Of a stretch of 51,409 nt of DNA, positions 10,659 to 18,889 are shown one piece after another. The notes beneath the pieces were generated by a model. That model was not told the origin of the DNA, did not search any database, and saw only the letters and a program-made list of their open reading frames with translations. This DNA is from Isosphaera sp. (GTDB taxonomy: Bacteria; Planctomycetota; Planctomycetia; Gemmatales; Gemmataceae): assembly GCA_013822345.1 (NCBI GenBank), contig PNKH01000053.1:1-51409 (forward strand), in the 5' to 3' direction. The first letter of the stretch is position 1. Every line of letters begins with the position of its first letter. A program made the translations under genes and the position numbers.

Positions 10659-11160
10659 CCCGGGACCCGAAGACCGCGTCGGCCTCGCCGGCGACGATCG
10701 GCCGGTACAGGTCGGCGAGCACCTCCGGGGCGTACTGCCCGTCCCCGTGGAGCATCACGACGACATCGAACCCGCGGTCCGCGAAGTACCGGTACCCGCG
10801 CATCTGGTTCCCGCCGTACCCGAGGTTCTTCTCGTTCCGCAGGACGGTCAGCTTCTCCACCCCGAACAGGGTCTTGAACCCGACCGCCAGCTCGAACGTC
10901 TCATCCCGGCTGGCGTCGTCGAAGACGGCCACCTCCTCGATCTGGTCCCAGACATCCTTCGGGATCCGCTTCAGGGTGGCGGACAGGGTGGTGACGGCGT
11001 TGTACGCCACCACCAGGATGCCGATCCGCCGGCCGCGGGCGTCGGCGGGGGGGCGGGGGATTGCGGCCGGACGTGCGGGCTTCCGGCGCCAGACGCGCCG
11101 CGCGGCGAGCAGCAGGACGACGACCGCCGCCCCGGCCGCGTAGTACACGTTCGGTTCCAC
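10417..11160 (-). CDS. N-terminal part of GT2 (DPM1-like) glycosyltransferase, out of frame with its C-terminal half
   Basis: Genuine coding runs from 11160 to about 10660; after that the frame produces an unrelated Arg/Pro-rich tail until the stop at 10417. The start is taken as GTG at 11160, giving VEPNVYYAAGAAVVVLLLAARRVWRR, a single N-terminal membrane anchor. The catalytic part then begins: RIGILVVAYNAVTTL, the nucleotide-binding VAVFDDASRDET, LGYGGNQMRGY, the DxD-type MLHGDGQYAPEVL and DAVFGSR. These are GT-A fold landmarks of polyprenyl-phosphate sugar transferases. It abuts a methyltransferase fusion partner (previous entry). An upstream ATG at 11232 is in frame but adds a low-complexity stretch and seems less likely. 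Confidence 0.75.
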   Translation of the reverse strand: MEPNVYYAAGAAVVVLLLAARRVWRRKPARPAAIPRPPADARGRRIGILVVAYNAVTTLSATLKRIPKDVWDQIEEVAVFDDASRDETFELAVGFKTLFGVEKLTVLRNEKNLGYGGNQMRGYRYFADRGFDVVVMLHGDGQYAPEVLADLYRPIVAGEADAVFGSRDDAGLRRAAEGRDAAVQVPREQGADQVREPLPRDVAEGVPLRVSGVQPARPAEGRLLPDDPGLPLRHPNHHQAPPPGAAH

Positions 11161-11390
11161 GCCTGGTTCCCCCACGGCGGCCGCAAGGCCCCCCCGGCCC
11201 AGCGGTGCCAACTTCCGCGGGGCCCATAACAATTGCCGCCGTGGATGTCAAGGCTGATGTCGGGGTCAGTTCGGCCTCCCCGCTCGCCCGACCGTGGGGC
11301 ACCACTTTTTTTGTCCGTTTCGTGGGCCGCGGCGCCCGGATCGGAGAGTATGAGGGAAATGGGCCTCTCCAGCCCCCACGGGACCGCCCG

Positions 11391-14174
11391 GTGCCCGCCA
11401 CCCGCGACATCATCCTCCGCCACCTCCAGGCCCTGACCGGGGCCGACCCGCTGGCCGCCGCCGGCGACGCCGAGCTGCTCCGCCGGTACGCCGACGCCCG
11501 CGACCCGGCCGCCCTCGACGCCCTCGTCCGCCGCCACGGGCCGATGCTCTGGAACGTCTGCCTCCGCCAGGCCGCCGACCGGACCGCGGCCGAGGACGTG
11601 TTCCAGGCCACCTTCCTGATCCTGGCGAAGAAGGCCGGCGGCATCGCCCGGCCGGAGGCGCTGGCGGCGTGGCTGCACGGGGTCGCGGTCCGGGTCGCGC
11701 TGCGGGACCGGACCGCCCGCCGACCCGCCGCCCCACCCGCCGACCCCGCCGACACCGGGGCCGGCCCGGCCGACGAGCTGACCACCCGGGAGCTGTTCCG
11801 GGTGCTCGACGAGGAGCTGGCCAAGGTCCCGGACCGGCTCCGCGCCCCGCTCGTCCTCTGCTACCTGGAGGGGAAGACCCGCGACCAGGCGGCCCGCGAA
11901 CTCGGGCTGTCGCTGGGCACCCTGAAGCGGCGGCTGGAGGGCGGCCGGGAGGCGCTGCGGGAGCGGCTCGGCCGCCGCGGCGTCGCCCTCCCCGCCGCCC
12001 TCCTCACCGCCGCCGCCGCGGAGGCGGCCGTCCCGGCGCGGGTGCTGGCCGGGGTGGCGACCGGCGGCGGGCGGGCGGCGGCCCTGGCCGCCGGGGAACT
12101 CGCGGCCGGCGGGGCGGCCGGGGTGAAGACGGCAGCCTGGGTCGTCGGGTTCGCCGCGGCGCTGGCGGTCGGCCTGGCGGCGGTCCCCGGCGGGACGCCG
12201 GTGCGGGACGCGGACCCGCCGGCCGCGGCGGCGGTTGACCTCGAGCCGCTCGACGACCCCCTCCCGCCCGGGGCGGTCGCCCGCCTCGGGACCGCCCGGC
12301 TGCGGGCGGTCGGCGGGGCTCGGGTGCTCGCCGCCAGCCCGGACGGCAAAGCCGTCGCCGCGGCCGGCGCCGACCCGCACGTCACCGTGTGGGACACCGC
12401 CACCGGGAAGGAACTCCGCCGCCTCGACCCCGGCCCGCACGGGGCCCGCGCCCTCGCCTTCTCGGCCGACCGCAAGCTCCTCGCGGCCGCCGCCGGGCCG
12501 GAGGTGGTGGTGTGGGAGTGGGCGACCGGTCGGGCCGTCTCCCGCGCCGCGCAACCGGGTCGCCGCCCGCCGTCGCCCGAGTGCGTCGCCCTGTCCCCCG
12601 ACGGGAAGACGGTCGCCGCCGGGTTCACCGACGGGGTCGTCCGCCTCCGCTCGGTCGCCGACGGCACCCCGGTCCGCGAACTCGCCGGGCACGCCAAACC
12701 GGTCCGCCGGCTGGCGTTCGCCCCGGACGGGAAGCGGCTCGCGTCCGGGGCGGCCGACGCCACCGTCCGGCTGTGGGACGTGGCGACCGGCAAGGAGCTG
12801 CGGCGGTGGGACGGCCAGGCCGAGGAGGTGGCGCTGGCGTTCAGCCCGGACGGCGGCAGCCTGGCGGCGGCCGGCGCCAGGGCGACGTTCGGCCCGGCCC
12901 CGACCCTGACCGTCTGGGACGCGGCGACCGGCGAGGCCCGGTGGTCGCAGCCGCCGCCCCGGCGGGCGAAGCGGACCGGGTTCTCGGCCGTCGCCTTCAC
13001 CCCCGACGGCCGGGTGGTCGCTGGCGGGGCGAACGCCGGGCTGTCGGTGTGGACGGCGGACGGGGTCCTCGACCGCGAGTCGGCGCCGCTGCCGAACGGC
13101 CGGGTCGGGGCGGTCGCGCTGGCGGCCGGCGGGTCGGTCGCGGTCGCCGCCGGGGAGTCGGCCCTGCGGCTGTGGGACCCGGTCACCGGCGACGAGCTGG
13201 CCATCTCCCGCCGGGTCCAGGCGCTGGCCCACACCCGCGCCGTCGGGGCGCTATTCGTCACCCCGGACGGGCGGACCGCGGCCACCTCGGAGGCGGCCGG
13301 AGTCCGGTTCTGGGACGTGCGGACCGGCCGCCCAGCCGGCCGCGCCCCCGGGTACCAGGATGTCGCCGGCCTGCTCCCGGGTGGGAAATCGTTCCTCGCC
13401 GTCACCCATTCCGGCGGGCTGGTCGTCGAGTGGGAGGTGCCGACCGGCCGGGAGCTCCGGCGGTTCGGCTCACACCCCGAGCGGGTGGCCGCGGCCGCCG
13501 CGTCGGCAGACGGGAAGTGGCTGGCGGCGGCCGACGGGAAGTGGCCGGAGGGGACGAGCGGGGTGCGGCTGTGGGACGTGGCCCGCGGGGAGGAGGTTCG
13601 GCGGTGGGACGCGGACCTGTTCACCGACCCGCAGGGGCGGTCCCGGGCGGTCGCCTTCTCCCCGGACGGGAAGACGGTGGCGGTCGGCGGGAGGGACGGG
13701 GACGTGCGGTTCTTCCCGACCGCGGGGGGCGAGGAGTCCGGGCGGCTGAAGGCGACCGGCGGGCCGGTGTACGCGGTCGCGTACACCCCGGACGGGAAGA
13801 GCCTGCTGACCGCCCCGTGGGTCGAGCCGGGGACGGGCGGGGACGCGGCGGCCCGGCTGTGGGACCTGGCGACCGGGAAGGAAGCGGTCCGGTACGGCGA
13901 CCCGGTCCGCGGCAACCGGTGGTCGGGCCACCCGGACCGCGGGACCGCCCGGTTCGCCGTCTCCCCGGAGGGCCGGTTCGTCGCCGTCGCCGGCGACGGG
14001 TCTGCGGTCCGGGTCTGTGAGCTGTCATCCGGGAAGGTGGTCCGGACGTTCGACGGCCACCGCGCGCCGGTGCTCAGCCTGGCGTTCACCCCGGGCGGCG
14101 AGTTCCTGGTCACCGGCGCGGCCGACGGGGTCGGGCTGGTGTGGCGGCTCGACCCGCCGGGCGACGGCGGGTGA
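11391..14174 (+). CDS. ECF sigma factor fused through a membrane helix to a WD40 propeller
   Basis: A protein of 927 residues from GTG 11391; no ATG in frame gives a better start, and an upstream extension would be Arg-rich noise. Residues 15-90 are sigma-70 region 2 (ELLRRYADARDPAALDALVRRHG, AEDVFQATFLIL). Residues 125-190 are region 4 (VLDEELAKVPDRLRAPLVL, TRDQAARELGLSLGTLKRRL). A hydrophobic helix lies near 247-265 (WVVGFAAALAVGLAAVPGG). From about 300 to the end I count some 14 WD-type blades (VTVWDTATGKELRRL, VRLWDVATGKELRRW, ARLWDLATGKEA), enough for two seven-bladed propellers. The sigma half would be cytoplasmic and the propellers outside. Such fusions are known among planctomycete ECFs; the signal sensed is unknown. 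No anti-sigma factor gene is adjacent. Confidence 0.9.
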   Translation: MPATRDIILRHLQALTGADPLAAAGDAELLRRYADARDPAALDALVRRHGPMLWNVCLRQAADRTAAEDVFQATFLILAKKAGGIARPEALAAWLHGVAVRVALRDRTARRPAAPPADPADTGAGPADELTTRELFRVLDEELAKVPDRLRAPLVLCYLEGKTRDQAARELGLSLGTLKRRLEGGREALRERLGRRGVALPAALLTAAAAEAAVPARVLAGVATGGGRAAALAAGELAAGGAAGVKTAAWVVGFAAALAVGLAAVPGGTPVRDADPPAAAAVDLEPLDDPLPPGAVARLGTARLRAVGGARVLAASPDGKAVAAAGADPHVTVWDTATGKELRRLDPGPHGARALAFSADRKLLAAAAGPEVVVWEWATGRAVSRAAQPGRRPPSPECVALSPDGKTVAAGFTDGVVRLRSVADGTPVRELAGHAKPVRRLAFAPDGKRLASGAADATVRLWDVATGKELRRWDGQAEEVALAFSPDGGSLAAAGARATFGPAPTLTVWDAATGEARWSQPPPRRAKRTGFSAVAFTPDGRVVAGGANAGLSVWTADGVLDRESAPLPNGRVGAVALAAGGSVAVAAGESALRLWDPVTGDELAISRRVQALAHTRAVGALFVTPDGRTAATSEAAGVRFWDVRTGRPAGRAPGYQDVAGLLPGGKSFLAVTHSGGLVVEWEVPTGRELRRFGSHPERVAAAAASADGKWLAAADGKWPEGTSGVRLWDVARGEEVRRWDADLFTDPQGRSRAVAFSPDGKTVAVGGRDGDVRFFPTAGGEESGRLKATGGPVYAVAYTPDGKSLLTAPWVEPGTGGDAAARLWDLATGKEAVRYGDPVRGNRWSGHPDRGTARFAVSPEGRFVAVAGDGSAVRVCELSSGKVVRTFDGHRAPVLSLAFTPGGEFLVTGAADGVGLVWRLDPPGDGG

Positions 14175-14250
14175 CGGTTCGGGTTCGCCGGGGTCATCCT
14201 CCCTTCCCCGGCGGTTCGCGGCGATCGATTCATCCCTCGGAGGGCTGGCC

Positions 14251-15333
14251 ATGCCCCGGCCGTACCAGAAGCGTGGGTTCACGCTGATCGAGCTGCTCGT
14301 CGTGATCGCGATCATCGCGGTGCTCGTCGGGTTGCTGCTCCCGGCGGTGCAGAAGGTGCGGGCGGCGGCCGCCCGGACCAAGTGCCAGAACAACCTGAAG
14401 CAGCTGGCCCTGGCCGCCCACAACCACCTCAGCGAGGCCGGCCACTTCCCGATCGCCGACCCGCTGGCGGAGGGCACCACGACCAGCGCCCAGACCCGGT
14501 ACCGGTGGCTCGGGATGACCTACACCGGGCCGATCTACGCGTCGTGGCTGTACCCGTTCTGGCCGCACCTCGAGCTCGGGACCGTCCGGGCGGAGAACGA
14601 CCGCATCCTGGCCATCGCGTCCCCGCTCGACCGGAACCGGGCGTACTACGGCGTGGACGGGGCGCACCAGACGGGGTTCTACGCCACCCCGCTGAAGCAA
14701 CTGATCTGCCCGTCCGACCTCCTGCCCTCGTCCGGGGTGTTCGTCCGCCAGATCCCGGGCGCCACCCCCGACCAGTGGCTCCACCACGGGGTGGTCAGCT
14801 ACGCCCTCAACGGCGGCACCCGCCCGCTCGCGTTCCCCTCGGTCACCAGCATCAACAACGGGACCGCCCCGCGGCCGGTCCAGGACGGGGTCTTCGGCAT
14901 CAACCTCCGGGTGAAGCCGGAGCACGTGACCGACGGGACCTCGAACACCCTGCTGGCCGGGGAGCGGTCGCACAACGAGCCGCGGTTCAAGTTCGTGTAC
15001 GAGCAGTACGTCGGGGTCGACCCGCCGGAGGAGGCGGACATCGCCATCTTCGCCCAGTGGGACCGGAGTGGGATGCTGCACACCGGCCAACTCGTGCCGG
15101 TGAACTACCGCATCCCGGCGACGGTGAACGCCCGCCTCGACCCCGCCCAGCTCACCGAGCGGACCTTCTACTGGACGACCCGGACCCGGGCGTACGGGAG
15201 CGAGCACCCGGGGGGCGCGAACGTCGCCTTCGCCGACGGGAGCGTCAAGTTCCTGTCCGACCGGATCGACCCGGCCGACCTCCTGTCCCTGAGCACCAAG
15301 GCCGGCGGCGAGGTCGTCCGGCCGATCGATTAG
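14251..15333 (+). CDS. DUF1559 protein with type II/IV pseudopilin N-terminus
   Basis: A 360-residue protein. The ATG at 14251 follows an AGGG ribosome site. The prepilin signature [19 protein letters not shown] is cut by a prepilin peptidase before the Phe-Thr-Leu-Ile-Glu; the hydrophobic stem ends in [17 protein letters not shown]. The rest is the DUF1559 domain (NNLKQLALAAHNH, then the SNTLLAGERSHNE block) and ends with the family H-x(n)-DG motif: SEHPGGANVAFADGSVKFLSD. DUF1559 proteins are greatly expanded in Planctomycetes and are thought to be surface or periplasmic; their function is not established. A second copy at 42262 is likewise followed by a small lipoprotein gene, suggesting a repeated gene pair. 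Confidence 0.93.
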   Translation: MPRPYQKRGFTLIELLVVIAIIAVLVGLLLPAVQKVRAAAARTKCQNNLKQLALAAHNHLSEAGHFPIADPLAEGTTTSAQTRYRWLGMTYTGPIYASWLYPFWPHLELGTVRAENDRILAIASPLDRNRAYYGVDGAHQTGFYATPLKQLICPSDLLPSSGVFVRQIPGATPDQWLHHGVVSYALNGGTRPLAFPSVTSINNGTAPRPVQDGVFGINLRVKPEHVTDGTSNTLLAGERSHNEPRFKFVYEQYVGVDPPEEADIAIFAQWDRSGMLHTGQLVPVNYRIPATVNARLDPAQLTERTFYWTTRTRAYGSEHPGGANVAFADGSVKFLSDRIDPADLLSLSTKAGGEVVRPID

Positions 15334-15343
15334 GACCGGGTCC

Positions 15344-15397
15344 GGGAGGGCGAGGCTCCCGCCGAGCCGGGGCGCTCGGCGGGAGCCTCGCCCTCCC
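15344..15397. terminator. Perfect 24-bp hairpin after the DUF1559 gene
   Basis: Arms 15344-15367 and 15374-15397 are perfectly complementary with a 6-base loop (CGGGGC). It begins 10 bases after the DUF1559 stop and precedes the lipoprotein gene, so it is well placed to end the DUF1559 transcript. No U-run follows, as is common in high-GC genomes. Confidence 0.65.
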
Positions 15398-15445
15398 ACC
15401 CTGACACCCTTCGGGAACACGCACCGACCCGCCCGAGGTGATGCC

Positions 15446-15877
15446 GTGCCACGTCCGATCCGTTTCGCCGCCCTCGGTGCGTGCCTGGCCGCCGCGGCCG
15501 GGTGCGGCCGCGACCCGGAGTACGGCACCGTCGACGGCGTCGTCCGGGTGAACGGCCAGCCGGCCGCGGGGCTGCGGGTCGTCCTCAGCCCGGACCCCGC
15601 CCGCGGGGACGGCCCCCAGGCCCAGGCGTCGGCCTTGACCGGCGCGGACGGGACGTTCCGCCTCGCCGGCGAGCGGGACGGCCGGGACGGGGTGGTGGCC
15701 GGGACGTACCGGGTGTGCGTGATCGACATCCCGATCGAGCACCCGCCGCCGGGCTGGAAGCGGGCGGAGCGGTTCGTCCCGGCGGAGTACGGCAACCCGG
15801 CCCACACCCCGGCCCCGCCGTTCGAGGTGCGGCCCGGGCACCAGAAGCTCGAGATCGACATCCCCGGGCCGAAGTAG
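15446..15877 (+). CDS. Small lipoprotein with transthyretin/carboxypeptidase-regulatory-like fold
   Basis: A 143-residue protein. GTG 15446 is preceded by GAGGTG at an ideal distance; an ATG at 15441 is in a different frame. The N-terminus is a lipoprotein signal with lipobox-like AAAAGC, so Cys20 would be lipidated. The body reads as one beta-sandwich: GTVDGVVRVNGQPAAGLRVVL, LTGADGTFRLAGE and GTYRVCVIDI match the pattern of CarboxypepD_reg-like domains (gain of a 'G-x-V-x-G' strand, 'D-x-G-x-F' turn). A similar lipoprotein follows the second DUF1559 gene (43284). Probably attached to the periplasmic or outer membrane surface; the partner is unknown. Confidence 0.78.
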   Translation: MPRPIRFAALGACLAAAAGCGRDPEYGTVDGVVRVNGQPAAGLRVVLSPDPARGDGPQAQASALTGADGTFRLAGERDGRDGVVAGTYRVCVIDIPIEHPPPGWKRAERFVPAEYGNPAHTPAPPFEVRPGHQKLEIDIPGPK

Positions 15878-15889
15878 CCCTCCCCGCCG

Positions 15890-16765
15890 TCACCCCGCCT
15901 TCGCCGCCGGCTCCTTGTCCGCCCGCACCTTCGGCTCGATCAGCACCTTCAGCACCAGCGTCACCAGCGCCAGCAGCGTCAGCACCGACGCCAGGGCGAA
16001 CGCCGCCGGGTTGTCCGACCCCTCCCACAGCTTCTGCACCCGCAGCGGCATCGTGTCCGTCTGCCCCTCGATCCGTCCCGACACTACGTACACCGCCCCG
16101 AATTCGCCCATCGCCCGGGCGTTGCACAGGATCACCCCGTACAGCAGCCCCCACTTGATGTTCGGCACCGTGATCTTCCAGAACAGTTGCCACCCGCTCG
16201 CCCCCAGGCTGCGGGCCGCCAGCTCCTCCTCCGGACCGACCGCCTCCAGCACCGGGATCAGCTCCCGCGCCACGAACGGGAACGTCACGAACGCGGTCGC
16301 CAGCACCAGCGCCGGCGGGGCGAAGATCACCTGGTACCCGTGGTCCCGCAGCCACGCCCCGACCGCCGTCTGCCCGCCGAACAGCAGCACGAACAGCAGC
16401 CCGGCGACGACCGGCGAGACCGAGAACGGCAGGTCGATGAGGGTGACGAGCACCGCCCGGCCGGGGAACCGGAACCGGGCGATCGCCCACGCCGCCGCCA
16501 CCCCGAACACCACGTTCAGGGCGACCGCCACCGGGGCCACCATCAGCGTCAGGAAGACCGCGTGCCGGGTGTCCGGGTCGGCGAACAGGTTGCGGACGTA
16601 GGCCCCGACGCCGTTCGCCAGGGCCTGGGAAAAGACGTTGACGAGCGGGACGAGGACCAGCAGCCCGACGATCCCGAGCGTCAGCCCGACGAGGAGGTAG
16701 CGGACGTACCACGGGTCGGCCCCGCGGCGTCGGTTCAGCGGCGTGGTCTCGGGTTCAGCCGCCAT
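15890..16765 (-). CDS. cysW: Sulfate/thiosulfate ABC transporter permease CysW
   Basis: A 291-residue protein with six membrane helices. The binding-protein-dependent permease EAA loop is GPEEELAARSLGASGWQLFWKITVPNI, which contacts the ATPase. RAMGEFGAVYVVSGRIEGQTDTMPL is the CysW-specific block. Its first codons overlap the last 11 bases of the cysT gene, so the two are translationally coupled and form the heterodimeric pore for sulfate or thiosulfate uptake. It is the last gene of the sbp-cysT-cysW unit; no cysA follows, because the next gene on this side is the convergent lipoprotein. Confidence 0.93.
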   Translation of the reverse strand: MAAEPETTPLNRRRGADPWYVRYLLVGLTLGIVGLLVLVPLVNVFSQALANGVGAYVRNLFADPDTRHAVFLTLMVAPVAVALNVVFGVAAAWAIARFRFPGRAVLVTLIDLPFSVSPVVAGLLFVLLFGGQTAVGAWLRDHGYQVIFAPPALVLATAFVTFPFVARELIPVLEAVGPEEELAARSLGASGWQLFWKITVPNIKWGLLYGVILCNARAMGEFGAVYVVSGRIEGQTDTMPLRVQKLWEGSDNPAAFALASVLTLLALVTLVLKVLIEPKVRADKEPAAKAG

Positions 16766-17582
16766 GCCGCCGGCTCCGCCGCTCGAGGGAGTTGACCGCC
16801 GCCAGCATCACGAACGAGAACCCGAGGAGCACCGTCGCGATCGCCGCCGCCTCGGCGTAGGAGTATTCTTCCAACCTGGCGAGCACGAGCATCGGGGCCA
16901 CCTCCGTCTCGAAGATCTTGTTCGACGAGATGAACACCACCGACCCGTACTCGCCGAGGCCGCGGGCGAACGCCAGGGCGAACCCGGTCAGGGCCGGCGG
17001 GATCAGGGTCGGCAGGATCACCCGTCGGAAGCTCTGCCACCGCGACGCCCCCAGCACCGCCGCCGCCTCCTCCGCCTCCGCGTCCAGGTCGGCGAGGACC
17101 GGCTGGACGGTCCGGACGACGAACGGGAACCCGGTGAACACGAGGACGAGCACGATCCCGAGCCGGGAGTACGCGGCCTGGATGCCGAGCGGGTCGAGGA
17201 ACTGGCCGAGCCACCCGGTCTTCACGTACAGGGCGGCGTACACCAGCCCGGCGACGGCGGTCGGGAGGGCGAGCGGCACGTCCACCAGCGCGTCGACCAG
17301 CCGCTTCCCGGGGAACTCGTACCGGACGAGCGTCCAGGCGACGACGGTGCCGAGGACGACGTTCACCGCGGCCGCGATCAGGGAGGCGCCGAAGGTGAGG
17401 GCGTAGGCGGCGCGGGCGCGCGGGGTCCAGGCGGCGGCCAGGAACTCGGACGGCCCGAGCGACGCCGCCTTCACCAGGCACGCGGCCAGCGGGATCAGGA
17501 CGAGCAGCCCGAGGTACGCCACCGCGTACCCGAGGCCGAGCCCGAACCCCGGCAGCGCCCGCCGGCTCACCCCGCCGCTCAT
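16755..17582 (-). CDS. cysT: Sulfate/thiosulfate ABC transporter permease CysT (CysU)
   Basis: A 275-residue protein from ATG 17582. Six hydrophobic segments; DVPLALPTAVAGLVYAALY and the EAA loop AEEAAAVLGASRWQSFRRVILP are the family marks, followed by ARGLGEYGSVVFISSNKI, typical of CysT. It pairs with CysW to form the membrane channel. An in-frame extension upstream to 17672 exists but lies in the inverted repeat before the gene and is rejected. The 133-base gap from the binding-protein gene contains a 28-bp inverted repeat, which could lower read-through from sbp into the permeases. Confidence 0.93.
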   Translation of the reverse strand: MSGGVSRRALPGFGLGLGYAVAYLGLLVLIPLAACLVKAASLGPSEFLAAAWTPRARAAYALTFGASLIAAAVNVVLGTVVAWTLVRYEFPGKRLVDALVDVPLALPTAVAGLVYAALYVKTGWLGQFLDPLGIQAAYSRLGIVLVLVFTGFPFVVRTVQPVLADLDAEAEEAAAVLGASRWQSFRRVILPTLIPPALTGFALAFARGLGEYGSVVFISSNKIFETEVAPMLVLARLEEYSYAEAAAIATVLLGFSFVMLAAVNSLERRSRRHGG

Positions 17583-17590
17583 GCCACCTC

Positions 17591-17705
17591 CCTGGACCGC
17601 GGCCGTCCCGGCCGCTCCCGCTCCGGAGCGCAGGCGCGTCGCCGGGCGGGAGTGGAGATACCCCTCCGGCACGCGAAGGAGCGGCCGGGACGGCCGCGGT
17701 CCAGG
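17591..17705. repeat. 28-bp inverted repeat inside the sulfate transporter operon
   Basis: Arms 17591-17618 and 17678-17705 are perfectly complementary, separated by 59 bases that hold a smaller CGCTCCGGAGCG palindrome. It lies between the sbp stop and the cysT start, all on the minus strand. In this position it could stabilise the sbp message or act as an attenuator, giving more binding protein than permease; it may also simply be a dispersed repeat. Confidence 0.75.
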
Positions 17706-17715
17706 ACAGACCCCG

Positions 17716-18735
17716 TCACCGCCCCGCCGCCTGGATCTGGTCGAAGATCGCCCCCTCGGCGAAGAACGTCTTCTGCACGTCGTCCCACGTCCCCGACCGC
17801 ACCAGGGTGGTCGCCCGCTCCAGCCGCAACTCCGGGAACAACCCCCGGTGCCGGGCGAACACCGCCGGGTCCGTCGGCCGGTGGTAGTGCCTGGCGATCA
17901 GTTCCTGCGCCTCCTTGGTGTACAAGAACTCGACGTAGGCGTCGGCGACCGCGGCGGTGTTCTTGCGCCGGACGTTCGCGTCGACCACCGCGACGTGCGG
18001 CTCGGCCAGCACGCTGACCGGCGGGTAGACGATCTCCAGCGCCCCGCCGGACTCCTTCACCTCCAGGTGCGCCTCGTTCTCCCACGTCAGGTGGACGTCC
18101 CCGATGTTCTTCTGGGCGAACGTCATCGTCGCCCCGCGGGCGGCGGCGTCGAGGACCGGCACCCGCCGGTACGCCGCCGTGACGAACGCACGGGCCTCCG
18201 CGTCGGTCCCGCCGCGCCACACCACCGACCCCCACATCGCCAGGAAGCTCCACTTCCCGTTCCCGGACGTCTTCGGGCTGGGGGTGATGACCTCCACGTC
18301 CGGCCGGGCCAGGTCGGCCCAGTCGCGGACGCCCTTCGGGTTCCCCTTCCGGACGACGAACACGATGGTCGAGGTGTACGGCAGCGACCGGTTCGGGTAG
18401 CGGGTCTCCCAACCGGCGTCGAGCAGCCCGGACTTGCGGACGGCGTCGGTGTCGGTCCACAGGGCGAGGGAGATCACGTCCGCGGGCAGGCCGTCGATGA
18501 CGGAGCGGGCCTGACTGCCGGACCCGCCGTGCGACTGGCGGACGAACGGCCGCACCCCGTGCTGCCGTTCGTAGTAGTCGGCGAACGCGGCGTTGACATC
18601 CCGCCACAGCTCGCGGGTCGGGTCGCAGGCGACGTTCAGGAGTTGCTCGTTCCGCGCGAACCCGGCGAACGCCACCCACACGGCGGCGGCCGCCACGTAC
18701 ACCGCGGCGAACCGGAGTAGCACACGACCCCACAT
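17716..18735 (-). CDS. sbp: Sulfate ABC transporter substrate-binding protein
   Basis: A 339-residue protein with an N-terminal membrane/signal segment (RFAAVYVAAAAVWVAFAGF). Landmarks of the Sbp/CysP family are LLNVACDPTRELWRDVNAAF, the ligand-contact QSHGGSGSQARSVIDGL, ADVISLALWTDTDAV, and TPSPKTSGNGKWSFLAMWG. It binds sulfate or thiosulfate in the periplasm and hands it to CysT/CysW. First gene of the operon; its promoter must lie in the 154-base gap shared with the divergent FAH gene. The closest family members are sulfate binders; thiosulfate preference cannot be decided here. Confidence 0.93.
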   Translation of the reverse strand: MWGRVLLRFAAVYVAAAAVWVAFAGFARNEQLLNVACDPTRELWRDVNAAFADYYERQHGVRPFVRQSHGGSGSQARSVIDGLPADVISLALWTDTDAVRKSGLLDAGWETRYPNRSLPYTSTIVFVVRKGNPKGVRDWADLARPDVEVITPSPKTSGNGKWSFLAMWGSVVWRGGTDAEARAFVTAAYRRVPVLDAAARGATMTFAQKNIGDVHLTWENEAHLEVKESGGALEIVYPPVSVLAEPHVAVVDANVRRKNTAAVADAYVEFLYTKEAQELIARHYHRPTDPAVFARHRGLFPELRLERATTLVRSGTWDDVQKTFFAEGAIFDQIQAAGR

Positions 18736-18762
18736 GTCACGACCCGATCCGTTATTACCGCA

Positions 18763-18785
18763 TAATGTTCATCGGGTTAGTAACC
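18763..18785. promoter_or_regulatory. AT-rich patch with palindrome upstream of the sulfate operon
   Basis: Between divergent sbp and the FAH gene there is a locally AT-rich run (ATAATGTTCATC) ending in the perfect 11-base palindrome GGTTAGTAACC (18775-18785). It is a plausible operator or promoter region for sulfur-responsive control, but no recognised consensus (for example CysB) fits clearly. Confidence 0.3.
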
Positions 18786-18889
18786 TACCGAATCCAACTC
18801 TTCCCGTCAACTGCCCCCGAGTCGCTCGCCCTTCCCGTTCATCGGCCGGTCCGTTCAATACCCCGCACTCATCCCACGGAGTTCGCCGC

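Noticed and set aside
11061-11390. Upstream in-frame extension of the ECF sigma-WD40 protein
   Set aside because: The added residues are Arg/Ala-rich and overlap the start region of the divergent glycosyltransferase gene; sigma region 2 begins soon after the GTG at 11391.
17583-17672. Longer N-terminus for CysT
   Set aside because: The extension is encoded by the inverted repeat and does not resemble CysT; ATG 17582 gives a normal first membrane helix.
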